NCBI GenBank assembly: GCA_001423545.1
Contig: LMOK01000003.1
Coordinates: 248,001 to 312,000, forward strand
Origin: Orlajensenia sp001423545
Lineage (GTDB): Bacteria; Actinomycetota; Actinomycetes; Actinomycetales; Microbacteriaceae
DNA: 64,000 nucleotides
Direction of reading: 5' to 3'
A model generated the notes under the pieces. That model was given only the letters and a program-made list of their open reading frames with translations. It was not told where the DNA came from and did no database searches. Positions 32,609 through 41,744 of the stretch are shown here, piece by piece. The position numbers and the translations under genes are program-made. Position 1 is the stretch's first letter; each line of letters starts with the position of its first letter.

Positions 32609-33202
32609 GTGGGCAGAATCATCGCGAACATGTTCATCACGCTCGACGGTGTCTACCAGGGTCCGGGCGGCAGCGACGAGGACACCTCGGACGGCTTCGC
32701 GTTCGGCGGCTGGCAGGCGCCGGTCTCCGACGACGAGGCCGGCGCAGCCATCGGCGCCGAGATCGAGCGCATCGATGCCCTGCTGCTCGGCCGGAAGACC
32801 TACGACATCTTCGCCGCATACTGGCCGCACCAGAGCGACGACATCGGCGGCGTCCTGAACCGCGTCCCCAAGTACGTCGTCTCGAGCACCCTGACCGATC
32901 CCACCTGGGAGGGCACGACCGTGCTGCCGGATGCCGCAGCCGCCGGTCGCCTCCGAGACGAGTACGACGAGGTGCACATGTTCGGCAGCGGCGCCCTCAT
33001 CCGCTCGCTGCTCGCCGAGGACGTGCTCGATCGCCTGCACCTGTACCTGTATCCGCTCACCATCGGGCAGGGCAAGCGTCTCTTCGATGACGGGACCATC
33101 CCGACGACCTTCCGTCTGGCCGAGCCGGCGCGCACGTTCCCGAAGGGCGGAGTCTCCCTCGTCTACGAACGGGCGGGCGAGGTCGAACTCGAGGACATGT
33201 AG
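32609..33202 (+). CDS. RibD C-terminal (dihydrofolate-reductase-like) family protein
   Basis: A 197-residue protein of the RibD_C/DHFR-like fold: IIANMFITLDGVYQGPGG at the start, LLGRKTYDIFAAYWP, FGSGALIRSLLAEDVLDRLHLYLYPL and GQGKRLFDDG, all family hallmarks. Such proteins are NADPH-dependent reductases, usually of unknown substrate. GTG 32609 follows GGAAGG with 8 nt spacing. The acetyltransferase gene begins 10 bp after its stop, suggesting a two-gene operon. Confidence 0.9.
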   Translation: MGRIIANMFITLDGVYQGPGGSDEDTSDGFAFGGWQAPVSDDEAGAAIGAEIERIDALLLGRKTYDIFAAYWPHQSDDIGGVLNRVPKYVVSSTLTDPTWEGTTVLPDAAAAGRLRDEYDEVHMFGSGALIRSLLAEDVLDRLHLYLYPLTIGQGKRLFDDGTIPTTFRLAEPARTFPKGGVSLVYERAGEVELEDM

Positions 33203-33211
33203 GTCGGCCCG

Positions 33212-33784
33212 GTGGTGATCGAGGTGCGACCCGCCACGCGGTTCGCCGACGTGAAGACCATGGTCGGTCCCAAGCGCCCCGACGCGAACGTGTGCTGGTG
33301 CCTGAGCTACCGCATCCCCTCGAAGGAGAATCTCGCGCTCTCGGGCACGGCCCGCGGCGAGCGCGTGAAGAAGCTGTGCCGTGAGGATCCGCCACCCGGT
33401 GTCATCGCCTACGACGGCGACGAGGTCGTCGGGTGGGCCGGCGTGCACCCCCGCGCCGACACGGGCTTCGCCACCAACCGCAGGATCCCGCAGGTCGACG
33501 ATCTCGACGTCTGGTCGGTGTGGTGCATCCGGGTACGGCCCGGTCACCGGGGGCAGGGCATCTCGCACACGTTGCTCGAGGGCGCCGTCGCGTTCGCGCG
33601 TGAGAACGGCGCCCCGGCCATCGAGGGCTACCCCGTCGACAACAAGGGCGAGAAGGTCGACCTCACGATGGCGTACGTCGGCACCCGCAGCCTCTTCCTG
33701 AAGGCCGGCTTCCGCAAGGCCGCAGACACCACGAGCGTGCTGAACGGCTTCCCGCGCATCCTCATGCGCCTCGCCCTGAACTGA
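33212..33784 (+). CDS. GNAT-family N-acetyltransferase
   Basis: A 190-residue acetyltransferase: an N-terminal variant with NVCWCLSYR, then VVGWAGVHPR and the acetyl-CoA signature IRVRPGHRGQGISHTLLEGAVAFA (R/Q-x-x-G-x-G/A). The C-terminal FLKAGFRKAADT is typical. GTG at 33212 or 33215. Its last 23 bp overlap the opposing hydrolase gene. The substrate is unknown; the CWCLSYR motif occurs in a conserved actinobacterial subgroup without assigned function. Confidence 0.88.
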   Translation: MVIEVRPATRFADVKTMVGPKRPDANVCWCLSYRIPSKENLALSGTARGERVKKLCREDPPPGVIAYDGDEVVGWAGVHPRADTGFATNRRIPQVDDLDVWSVWCIRVRPGHRGQGISHTLLEGAVAFARENGAPAIEGYPVDNKGEKVDLTMAYVGTRSLFLKAGFRKAADTTSVLNGFPRILMRLALN

Positions 33785-34634
33785 GCTCGTCGACCCGGGC
33801 GTGCTCCAATGCCCACGCGAGAGCGTGGTCGGCCACCTCTTCCCAGCCGGGTTCGGCGCAGATCCAGTGCGAACGGCCCGGGAACTCGACGTACTCGGTG
33901 GTGGCGGGCGACTTGGCGTAGTGCTTCGCGTTCGACCTGTTCACCGAGGGCGGCATGATGTGATCCTTCTCGCCGCCGATGAACAGCAGCGGCGCCCGGT
34001 CGGCGTTGTAGTCGACCCAGGTCTCCTGCTTGCCCGGCGTGAAGTTCGCGAGCAGTCCGTAGGCCCACACCCAGTTGCCGGGCGCTGCGATGGCGAACTC
34101 GTTCCAGACCGCATCCGAGTCCTCCCGCGACAGCGTGTTCGCGAAGGCGTAGTGGAACTCCTCGGCAGTGAAGGCCACGGCCTTGTGATAGTTGGCGGGG
34201 TTCTTCAGCGCCGGGAACAGCGACTTCGCCTGCGAGAGCGGCGTGACGCGCACACCCTCCGTCGGCGCCGAGTCGACGACGACGGCGGATGCGCCGAGTC
34301 CGCGTGCGAGCAGCAACTGGGTGAGCGTGCCTCCGAAGGAGTGACCCATGATGATGGGCGGGCGCGGAAGCGCCTCGATCTGGGCGGCGATGTGGTCGAC
34401 GGTCTCGGGCACCGTGAGGTCGGCGATCAGCTGCGGGTTCTCGCGGAGCGCCTCCACCTCGATCTCGAAGCCCGGGTAGGCGGGCGTGATCACGGTGTAG
34501 CCCTGCGCCTCGAAGCGCTCCTTCCAGCCGCGCCAGCTGCGTGGGGTCATCCAGAGCCCGTGCACGAGCACGATGGTGTCGGGGGCGGATGCCGCAGCCC
34601 CGGCGTCGGTGTCGATGTCGATGGAGTCGGTCAT
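33762..34634 (-). CDS. Alpha/beta hydrolase
   Basis: A 290-residue hydrolase: VLVHGLWMTPRSW, nucleophile elbow MGHSFGGTL, GGEKDHIMP carrying the acid, and FPGRSHWICAEPGWE with the catalytic histidine. ATG 34634 follows AAAGGA. It lies 67 bp downstream of another alpha/beta hydrolase gene on the same strand, so they are probably co-transcribed. The family includes esterases and lactonases; the substrate is not evident. Confidence 0.88.
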   Translation of the reverse strand: MTDSIDIDTDAGAAASAPDTIVLVHGLWMTPRSWRGWKERFEAQGYTVITPAYPGFEIEVEALRENPQLIADLTVPETVDHIAAQIEALPRPPIIMGHSFGGTLTQLLLARGLGASAVVVDSAPTEGVRVTPLSQAKSLFPALKNPANYHKAVAFTAEEFHYAFANTLSREDSDAVWNEFAIAAPGNWVWAYGLLANFTPGKQETWVDYNADRAPLLFIGGEKDHIMPPSVNRSNAKHYAKSPATTEYVEFPGRSHWICAEPGWEEVADHALAWALEHARVDELSSGRGA

Positions 34635-34701
34635 GATGCGTCCTTTCGAGGGGCCGCGTAGCCGGGTGGGCCGGCGGCCGGGTGGGGTGGAACTCGGGCG
34701 G

Positions 34702-35526
34702 TCAGGAGTCGATGAAGTCGAGCAGGTCGGTGTGCAGGCGATCCCGCGCGGTGTCCGGCAGGCCGTGGGCGCCGTCCTCGTAGACGAGCAGGGTGGCTCC
34801 GGCGATGGCTGCGGCGGAACGCTCGCCTCCCACCGAGAGCGGCACGATCTGGTCGTCCGAGCCGTGGATGACCAGCGTCGGCACGTCGACGGCGGCGAGA
34901 TCGTGGCGGAAGTCGGTCGCCGAGAATGCGGCGATGCACTCGTAGGCGCCCCGGTGGCCGCTGGCCATGCTCTGCAACCAGAAGGCGTCGCGCACCCCCT
35001 GCGAGACGTCGGTGTTCCGGTTGTGGCCGAAGAACGGTCCGTCGGCCAGGTCCCGGTAGAGCTGCGAGCGGTCGGCAGCCTCTCCCGCACGGATGCCGTC
35101 GAACACGGCCAGCGGCAGGCCGTCGGGGTTGTCGTCGCCCTGCAGCATGAGCGGCGGAACCGCAGACACCAGCACCAGGCGCGCCACCCGCTCGGAGCCG
35201 TGCCGTCCGAGGTAGTGCACGATCTCGCCCCCGCCGGTCGAGTGACCGACGAGGGTCAGTCCGGTGAGGTCGAGGTGGACGATCAGGCAGGCGAGGTCGT
35301 CGGCGTAGGTGTCCATCTCGTTGCCGGCCCAGGTCTGGCTCGATCGGCCATGACCGCGCCGGTCGTGGGCGATGACCCGGTGGCCGTGCCCGGCGAGGAA
35401 CAGGGCCGCCGCGTCCCAGGCGTCGGCGTTCACGGGCCAGCCGTGGCTCAGCAGCACCGGCGTGCCTTCGCCACCCCAGTCCTTGTAGAAGATCTGCGCG
35501 CCGTCGTCGGTCGTGATGCAGGGCAT
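34702..35526 (-). CDS. Alpha/beta hydrolase, non-heme chloroperoxidase/esterase type
   Basis: A 274-residue enzyme very like cofactor-free haloperoxidases/aryl esterases: IFYKDWG, LLSHGWPVNADAWD, HDRRGHGRSSQTW, nucleophile GHSTGGGEIVHYLGRHG, VIHGSDDQIVP and EDGAHGLPDT carry the Ser-Asp-His triad. ATG 35526 follows GGGAGG. It shares the minus strand with the downstream hydrolase. Such enzymes hydrolyse esters and can make peracids in vitro; the physiological role is unknown. Confidence 0.9.
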   Translation of the reverse strand: MPCITTDDGAQIFYKDWGGEGTPVLLSHGWPVNADAWDAAALFLAGHGHRVIAHDRRGHGRSSQTWAGNEMDTYADDLACLIVHLDLTGLTLVGHSTGGGEIVHYLGRHGSERVARLVLVSAVPPLMLQGDDNPDGLPLAVFDGIRAGEAADRSQLYRDLADGPFFGHNRNTDVSQGVRDAFWLQSMASGHRGAYECIAAFSATDFRHDLAAVDVPTLVIHGSDDQIVPLSVGGERSAAAIAGATLLVYEDGAHGLPDTARDRLHTDLLDFIDS

Positions 35527-35599
35527 GATCGCCTCCCGGTCTCTGCCCGCGAGCATGACCTACCGCATCCGTCGACCGAACCACGTGTCGCACGTAGTC

Positions 35600-35632
<33 letters not shown>

Positions 35633-35678
35633 CAGGCAGGGCGGGCATCGTCGAGGTGGGCCCGCCTCGACGATGCCC

Positions 35679-38444
35679 TCAGCCCGGTGTCAGGTGCTCC
35701 GCCAGCTGACGGCGCGAGGTGACCTCGAGCTTCCGGAACACCTTGCGCAGGTGGTAGTCCACCGTGTTCACGCTGATGAACAACGCGCCTGCGATCTCGG
35801 CATTGGTGCTGCCGGATGCCGCCAGCCGCGCGACAGCGGTCTCTTGGGGCGTCAGCAGGTCGACCTCGTTCGCCGCGTTTCGCAGGATGTGCTCGCCTGT
35901 CGCCTCGAGTTCGCGCCGTGCCCTGTCTGCGAACGCCGGCGCACCGACCCTGGTGAAGATGTCGAGAGCGGATCGCAACTGCTCCCGGGCCTCGCGGCGT
36001 CGCTTCAGCCGGCGCAGCCACTCGCCGAAGAGCAGGTGCGCACGCCCCAGGTCGCCCGGTACCGCCGCCTGCTCGAGCTGCTCGATCGCCTCGCGGTAGA
36101 GCGCTTCGGCGGTCTCGTCATCGGAGAGCATGGCTGCACTCCGAGCCGAGACTCCGCGGATCCACGGGGTGCGGCTCGCGGCGGCGAAGATGGCGAGGCG
36201 ATCGGCAGCCGCGACAACGGCACCCGGATGCCCGCTGCGAACACCGGCCTCGATGAAATCGGGCAGCTGCTGATAGGTCACCTGCAGGAACGGCCGCTCG
36301 ACCATGGGGCGCAGCCGCTCGAAGGCGTCTCGGTAGTGCCCGTCCGCGATCGATCGGATCGAGAGCCCGGTCTGGGCGACGGTGAACGCTCCAATGAATC
36401 CCGAGGCGAGTACCCCCTGGGCGACCAGCTCGACCTGCTCGGTCGGCGCGCCACTCCAGGCCAGGTACGACGCATTGACCACCTGCTCGGCGTCGTAGCC
36501 GATTGCCCGGCGCAGTTCCCGCACCTGTTCGACGTAGCGGCCCGATGCCGCCGGATCGCCGCGCACCAACTCGACGAGGCTCAGCATCCAGAGCGTCGTG
36601 TCGAGTACCCGCAGTGAGCCGGCATCGCGCGCGGCACGCGCCGTGCGCTCGACGATCTCGATGCAGGCCCGCTCGTCCCACAGGCCCATCGTGATGGCGA
36701 TGCCGAAGAAGCCCATGTCGAGCAGCGCGGCGTCGTCGAGCTCGAGGAGCATGGCGACGGCTGCACGCATGAGCGGAACAGCCTGAGCGTAGGGAAGCAG
36801 AATGTGGGCACCGATGGCGCGGAGTGCAGTCGCGAGCGGCCCGGTAGCCACGTCGGCACCGTCGAGCATCCTGCGCCCGAGCTCGGTCAGAGTGACGCCC
36901 TGGGTCTGCCATTCGGTGTTGAGCACCAGCTCGAAGGCGCGCACCAGGGTGCGCTGCTCGAGCTCGGGGGCCAGGCCGTGGAAGAGCTCGGCGGCGTTCA
37001 GCAACGTGGACGCACCAGAAGCGATGCCCGTCGCGTCGGCAACGAACAGGGGCAGCAGCGCGCGCAGGGTGAGGAGGCGGCCGCGCCCGATCGGATCGAG
37101 CAGCGACTCGTCGATGCGACCGAGCAGGTCGAGGGCGAGGCCGGCCGCACCGGCGCCGGCCGCCGCCTCGGCCGCCGCCAGCAGTCGCCCGTCCCGCTCC
37201 GGCCCCGGCGGCGTGAGGTCGGACGCCTTGGCGAGGAGGGCCGCGCGCGACGCCGATCCGCCTCGCCCGCCGGCCGAGTCCGCGACCCGCTCCATACGGT
37301 CGGCGACGGCGGCGTCGGTTCCGATGCAGGCCTCGGCGGCATGCCAGACGGCCACGTCGATGCGCCCGGCTTCGTCGGCGGTGTCGCGCAGAGCCGCGTG
37401 AGCTCGGCGGCGTTCGGCATCCGTCACCCCGTTGTAGACGGCGGCACGTACGAGCGGATGCCGGAACGTCACCTCGCGCCCGCCGGCATGCACGGCGGCG
37501 AGGCCGGCGCGCTCCGCCGCGGCACTGGCATCGCCGGGCAGGCCGAGCCGGTGGGCCGCGCCAGCGATGAGTGCGGCATCACCCGTTGACTCGGCCGCGG
37601 CGATCAGCAGCCACTGCTGTGCCGGGTGCGGAGTCTCCGCGATCTGACGCAGGTAGTGGGTCTCGAGCCTCGCGCCGACGGGCATCGGAACCCCGGCGAG
37701 CGTGGAGTCGGTGAGAGTCCTGACCGTGGATTCGCGCGCGAGATCGATGAGGGCGAGGGGGTTCCCTCCCGTCTCCTCGGCGATCTGGCGAGCGAGGTAG
37801 GGGTCGAGGTCCTCCCCCGACGCCGCGCCCGCCGAACGGTTGAGCAGTGCGACGGATGCGAGAGGGTCGAGCCCATCGAGCTCGAGCACGGGAAGACCGG
37901 CCACAGCGGCATCGACACGCTCGTCTGGTCGGGTGCCGAGAAGGAGGCCGACGGATTCGGCGGTCAGGCGGCGCCCCACGAAGGCGAGGACGTCGAGCGA
38001 TTCTGCGTCGACGAGGTGCGCGTCGTCGACGACGCACAGCACAGGCACCGCTTGGCCGGCCGCGGCGAGGAGTGACAACATCCCGAGTCCGACGAGGTAG
38101 CGGTCGGGTGGATCACCGACGTCGATGCCGGCTGCGATGCGGAGCGCAGCGGACTGACGGTTCGGGAGCGACGGGAGATATTCCCGGAAGGGCATACCGA
38201 GACGCTGCACCACGGCGTAGGGCATGGCCGATTCGGCCTCGAAGCCGTCCGAGCGCACGGTCCGCACACCGGAGATGGTGCCCAGCAGGGTGGTCTTGCC
38301 GATCCCCGGATCGCCTCTCACGAGCAGCGCGCCGCCACGTCCGTTGCGCGCAGCACCCACGAGGGCGGTGAGGCGGGCGAGCTCGGCGGAACGGCCGAGG
38401 AGTCCGGTGGATGAGGCGTCGATGGCATCACGGTAGCGGGGCAC
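35679..38444 (-). CDS. Large LuxR-family ATPase regulator (LAL type)
   Basis: A 921-residue LAL-type regulator: N-terminal ATPase with Walker A RGDPGIGKTT (about 43-52) and a Walker B-like VLCVVDDAHLVD, a long helical TPR-like middle, and a C-terminal LuxR HTH (LLTPQETAVARLAASGSTNAEI, NTVDYHLRKVFRKLEV). GTG 38444 places the protein start close to the ATPase. An in-frame GTG at 38525, 15 nt after the DyP stop, would add 27 residues encoded partly by a 9-bp repeat. Targets may include the adjacent hydrolases or the DyP operon. Confidence 0.85.
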   Translation of the reverse strand: MPRYRDAIDASSTGLLGRSAELARLTALVGAARNGRGGALLVRGDPGIGKTTLLGTISGVRTVRSDGFEAESAMPYAVVQRLGMPFREYLPSLPNRQSAALRIAAGIDVGDPPDRYLVGLGMLSLLAAAGQAVPVLCVVDDAHLVDAESLDVLAFVGRRLTAESVGLLLGTRPDERVDAAVAGLPVLELDGLDPLASVALLNRSAGAASGEDLDPYLARQIAEETGGNPLALIDLARESTVRTLTDSTLAGVPMPVGARLETHYLRQIAETPHPAQQWLLIAAAESTGDAALIAGAAHRLGLPGDASAAAERAGLAAVHAGGREVTFRHPLVRAAVYNGVTDAERRRAHAALRDTADEAGRIDVAVWHAAEACIGTDAAVADRMERVADSAGGRGGSASRAALLAKASDLTPPGPERDGRLLAAAEAAAGAGAAGLALDLLGRIDESLLDPIGRGRLLTLRALLPLFVADATGIASGASTLLNAAELFHGLAPELEQRTLVRAFELVLNTEWQTQGVTLTELGRRMLDGADVATGPLATALRAIGAHILLPYAQAVPLMRAAVAMLLELDDAALLDMGFFGIAITMGLWDERACIEIVERTARAARDAGSLRVLDTTLWMLSLVELVRGDPAASGRYVEQVRELRRAIGYDAEQVVNASYLAWSGAPTEQVELVAQGVLASGFIGAFTVAQTGLSIRSIADGHYRDAFERLRPMVERPFLQVTYQQLPDFIEAGVRSGHPGAVVAAADRLAIFAAASRTPWIRGVSARSAAMLSDDETAEALYREAIEQLEQAAVPGDLGRAHLLFGEWLRRLKRRREAREQLRSALDIFTRVGAPAFADRARRELEATGEHILRNAANEVDLLTPQETAVARLAASGSTNAEIAGALFISVNTVDYHLRKVFRKLEVTSRRQLAEHLTPG

Positions 38445-38491
38445 GGCCGCCCGCCGCCAGACCCTCTCTCGCCGGCCCGACAACGGACGGC

Positions 38492-38518
38492 ACGGCCGGT
38501 ACGGCCGGTACGGCCGGT
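38492..38518. repeat. Three tandem 9-bp repeats (ACGGCCGGT)
   Basis: Three exact copies lie end to end between the DyP stop and the preferred LuxR-regulator start. Each contains the palindrome CGGCCG. They could be iterated binding sites for the regulator, or part of its coding sequence if translation starts at 38525. Confidence 0.7.
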
Positions 38519-38540
38519 CGCGCACCGGGCGGCGGTCTCG

Positions 38541-39512
38541 TCAGGCGTCGGCCTCGACCGCCAGCCCGTCGAGCACCGGCAGGCTCGGCACGAAGTACGT
38601 CGATCCGGTGAGCGGCGTGGAGAAGTCGAGCAGGCGGTCGTAGGCGCCGGCCGGAAAGCCGACGAACATGCGCAACAGCATCCGGTCGATCGTCTGCGGA
38701 GATCGGGCGTAGCCCGTGAAGTAGGTGCCGAACTCGCCGGCTCCGGGCTGACCGAACGGCATGTTGTCGCGGAGGATTCCGTGCTCGGTGCCGTCGGGAT
38801 CGGTGATGGTCGCGAGGGTCTTGTGGGCGGACCGGGTGCCGGCCGGAGCGTCGTCGAGCTCGACGTTGTCGGCCTTGGTGCGGCCCATGATGGCCTCCTG
38901 CTGCTCGGTCGAGAGAGCACGCCAGGCGGCCATGTCGTGCACGTACCGCTGCACGGTGACGTAACTGCCGCCGCGATAGGGCGCGTCCTCGTCTCCGACG
39001 ATCACGTCGCCGACCAGCTCTGAGCCCACCGGGTTCGCCGTGCCGTCGACGAAACCGAGCAGGTCGCGCGCGTCGAAGTAGCGGAAACCCGTCACATCGT
39101 CGGCGACGTCGACGGCTCCGTCGAGGGCACTCAGCAGCAGCCGCTCGAACTCGAAGCACAGGTCGAAGCGATCGGCACGGATGTGGAAGAACAGGTCGCC
39201 GGGGGTGGAGACGGCGGTCTGCACCGGACCGCCGATCGGGGTGAACGGACGCAGCTGGGCCGGCATCGGTTGCGAGGTCAGCCGGGGCCAGGCCGCTGCG
39301 CCGACGCCGACGACGCAGCTGAGGCGAGCGTCGAGGTCGCGGAAGCCCACGCTCTTCACGAGGTCAGAGACGCCGGTGACCGCGTCCCGCGCGATGTCGG
39401 CCGCTGCAACCCCGTCACGGATAGTGACGACGAGGAAGATCGCCGACCGGGTGAGCGGAGCCAGCACGCTCTGAGCCTCGATCGGAACGCGGTCGCCGGA
39501 TGCGTCGGTCAT
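38541..39512 (-). CDS. Dye-decolorizing (DyP-type) heme peroxidase
   Basis: A 323-residue DyP peroxidase: the family GxxDG motif in LGFVDGTANP (Asp156), a proximal heme histidine (His230, RSAHKT) and the distal RDN triplet in ILRDNMPFG (Arg248, Asn250), with the same His-to-Arg spacing of 18 as in DypB. There is no Tat signal, so it is cytosolic. The C-terminal end carries no evident encapsulin-targeting peptide and no encapsulin gene is nearby. A 56-codon gene ends 10 bp upstream. ATG 39512. Confidence 0.93.
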   Translation of the reverse strand: MTDASGDRVPIEAQSVLAPLTRSAIFLVVTIRDGVAAADIARDAVTGVSDLVKSVGFRDLDARLSCVVGVGAAAWPRLTSQPMPAQLRPFTPIGGPVQTAVSTPGDLFFHIRADRFDLCFEFERLLLSALDGAVDVADDVTGFRYFDARDLLGFVDGTANPVGSELVGDVIVGDEDAPYRGGSYVTVQRYVHDMAAWRALSTEQQEAIMGRTKADNVELDDAPAGTRSAHKTLATITDPDGTEHGILRDNMPFGQPGAGEFGTYFTGYARSPQTIDRMLLRMFVGFPAGAYDRLLDFSTPLTGSTYFVPSLPVLDGLAVEADA

Positions 39513-39522
39513 GTCGCTCGGC

Positions 39523-39693
39523 TCAGTAGTCTTCTCGCCCTTCCCTGAGCAGGCGAAGTTCGTCCTCGGTGCCCTGCCAGGCCAGGAGAGCATCCGTCAG
39601 CTGCGCGCTGAGCCACGCGGCGTCGAGGTCGTTCGCGTCGACCAGGGCAAGCTGCTGCATCCGTTCGGTCGCCGATCCGATCAAGTCGTCCAT
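39523..39693 (-). CDS. 56-residue helical protein preceding the DyP gene
   Basis: ATG 39693 follows AAAGG with 8 nt spacing, and the stop lies 10 bp before the DyP start, so the two genes should be co-transcribed. The protein is rich in Ala, Leu, Asp and Glu (LIGSATERMQQLALVDANDL and AWLSAQLTDALLAWQGTEDE), consistent with two amphipathic helices. No family recognised. It could be a partner or regulator of the peroxidase, but only the gene order supports that. Confidence 0.65.
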   Translation of the reverse strand: MDDLIGSATERMQQLALVDANDLDAAWLSAQLTDALLAWQGTEDELRLLREGREDY

Positions 39694-39895
39694 TGCTTCA
39701 CCTTTCGTTCGGAGGCCCCAGTCGCGACCGGGCCGGCGCGCGGCCGGATGCCGCCACGTGCGACCACCACGCTCATCCAAGCAGGTTGCACGGATCGGGG
39801 GAACGCCCGATCCCAGCCATGTCCGGCCGAAGGTACGAGCCGACAAGGCCATTCGGCCGATGCGCCGGGCGCGAGCGTGACGCGACGATCGAGCC

Positions 39896-40609
39896 ATGAC
39901 CGACACCATCGAGCTCCTGGCCACCCGCCGACGGCCGCGACGACGCCCGGAGTGGCTCGTCCCTGCCGGCCTCATAGTCCTCAGCCTCGTCCCGATGCTG
40001 GCCGGGTCGGTGAGGCTCACGCAACTCGCCACCGCGGCCACGGTGACAGCCGAGAACGCCCGCTTCTTCGACTCGCCGGTTCCGGTGATCGTGCACATCG
40101 TGAGCTCGAGCGTGTTCCTGGCACTCGGAGCTCTGCAGTTCGCACCCTCGCTGCGACGACGCCCCTGGCATCGCCGGGCGGGCCGCATCGTCGCACCGGC
40201 CGGAGTGCTCTCGGCGTTGTCCGCGCTCTGGATGACGCTCTTCTACTCGATGCCGGCCACGTACGGTCCGATCCTGTTCGTGATGCGCGTGGTGCTCGCC
40301 GTCGCGATGATCGCGGCGATCGTCTCCGCGTTCCTCGCCATCCGCCGCGGCGATGTGCGCACGCACAGCGCCTGGATGACCCGCGCCTATGCCATCGGCC
40401 TCGGAGCCGGCACCCAGGTGTTCGTCTTCCTGCCGTGGACCCTGCTGCTCGGCGCTCCGGACCAGCTGACGTACTCGCTGCTGATGGGCGCCGGCTGGGC
40501 CGTCAATCTCATCGTGGCCGAGATCGTCATCCGTCGCCGCGTGAGGAAGGGCCTCCCGCGAACCCGTACCCACGGCCGATCCGCAGCCGCGCCGGCCCCT
40601 CTATCCTGA
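39896..40609 (+). CDS. DUF2306 membrane protein
   Basis: A 237-residue protein with about six membrane helices and histidines at helix edges (IVHIVSSSVFLALGALQF, HRRAGRI, HSAWMTRAYAIG) characteristic of DUF2306, a family with cytochrome-b561-like histidine spacing but unknown role. GACGAT ends 6 nt before ATG 39896, with the same CGAGCC linker as two other leaderless genes. It ends 4 bp before the histidine kinase, which however has its own -10 box inside this gene's end. Confidence 0.82.
   Translation: MTDTIELLATRRRPRRRPEWLVPAGLIVLSLVPMLAGSVRLTQLATAATVTAENARFFDSPVPVIVHIVSSSVFLALGALQFAPSLRRRPWHRRAGRIVAPAGVLSALSALWMTLFYSMPATYGPILFVMRVVLAVAMIAAIVSAFLAIRRGDVRTHSAWMTRAYAIGLGAGTQVFVFLPWTLLLGAPDQLTYSLLMGAGWAVNLIVAEIVIRRRVRKGLPRTRTHGRSAAAPAPLS
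40602..40607 (+). promoter_or_regulatory. -10 box for a leaderless transcript
   Basis: TATCCT, inside the end of the DUF2306 gene, ends 6 nt before the kinase ATG at 40614. Confidence 0.5.
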
Positions 40610-40613
40610 GGGC

Positions 40614-41744
40614 ATGACGAGCCCCATCCGCGCGCTCTGGGAGGCGCCGGCGGCGTCCCCGCCTCCGCCGCGGCGCGTCTGGCGCGACTGGGTGCTCGTC
40701 GCGGTGCTGCCGCCGCTCGCGCTGCTCGAAGCCGCCCTCCGTCCCGAGGTCCCGGGGCGGTGGCTCTGGGCTGCCGTGCTCGTCGCCCTCGTTCCGACCC
40801 TTCTCTGGCGTCGCACCCATCCGCTCGGGATGCTGGTGACGGCCTTCGCGGCCGGAACGGCGATGAGTCTGCTGATCGGAGGAGAGCCCGAGCTCTTCAC
40901 GACCGCGTACTTCCTCGTCCTGGTCTACGCCGTGATGCGCTGGGGCACCGGCCGTGCGGCCCTCGCCGCCTCGGGGATCCTTGCCATCGGCATCGTGTCG
41001 CCACTCCTGTTCGGGCCTCCGACGGTCGCCGATGTCGTCGGTTCCATCGCGGTCGTGGTCACGACGAGCACACTCGGGGTGGCCTTCCGCCTGCGCGCGT
41101 CTGCACGCGACCGGGATCTGGAACGGATGCGATCGTTCGAGCGGGAGCAGCTCGCACGCGACCTGCACGACACCGTGGCGCACCATGTGTCGGCGATCGC
41201 AATCCAGGCGCAGGCCGGCATGGCCGTCGCCGCGAGTGATCCGGGGGCCGCGACAGCGGTGCTCCGAGTGATCGAGAGCGAGGCATCCCGCACCCTCGAC
41301 GAGATGCGCTCGATGGTGCGCATCCTCCGCCGAGACGACACGGTCGAGCTCGCACCCGTCGCCGGGCTGGGCGACCTGCCACGCCTGGAGCAGCTCGGTG
41401 GCGAGGGTCCGGATGTCGTCGTGACCCTCAGCGGCTCCGTCGACGCCGTACCGCCGGCGATCAGCGCCGCCGGCTTCCGCATCGCCCAGGAGGCGGTGAC
41501 GAACGCGCGTCGGCACGCCGTCGGAGCCACCCGCGTCGAGGTGACCGTGCTGGTCGATGACACCGGCGTCCGACTCGACGTCCACGACGACGGCGATGCC
41601 GCCGGCTCCTCCGTGCCCGGCTACGGGATGGCCGGGATGGCCGAGCGCGCAGCCCTGGTCGGCGGGTCCTGCCGGGCCGGCGCAGTCGCAGGTGGCGGCT
41701 GGACCGTGGGCGCCGTGCTCCCGAGGTCGGGTTGGTCGTCATGA
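40614..41744 (+). CDS. Sensor histidine kinase (NarL/DesK-like, HisKA_3)
   Basis: A 376-residue membrane kinase: about four to five helices in the first 150 residues with no large extracellular sensor, the phospho-acceptor in ARDLHDTVAHHVSAIAIQAQ (His185), and an HATPase_c domain with RIAQEAVTNARRHA (N-box) and GYGMAGMAERAALVGG (G-box). It phosphorylates the response regulator encoded next, whose start overlaps its stop (ATGA). The signal is unknown; such kinases often sense membrane state or antibiotics. Confidence 0.93.
   Translation: MTSPIRALWEAPAASPPPPRRVWRDWVLVAVLPPLALLEAALRPEVPGRWLWAAVLVALVPTLLWRRTHPLGMLVTAFAAGTAMSLLIGGEPELFTTAYFLVLVYAVMRWGTGRAALAASGILAIGIVSPLLFGPPTVADVVGSIAVVVTTSTLGVAFRLRASARDRDLERMRSFEREQLARDLHDTVAHHVSAIAIQAQAGMAVAASDPGAATAVLRVIESEASRTLDEMRSMVRILRRDDTVELAPVAGLGDLPRLEQLGGEGPDVVVTLSGSVDAVPPAISAAGFRIAQEAVTNARRHAVGATRVEVTVLVDDTGVRLDVHDDGDAAGSSVPGYGMAGMAERAALVGGSCRAGAVAGGGWTVGAVLPRSGWSS

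Noticed and set aside
38541..39693. Encapsulin-DyP system
   Set aside because: No encapsulin gene within the window and no targeting peptide at the DyP C-terminus.
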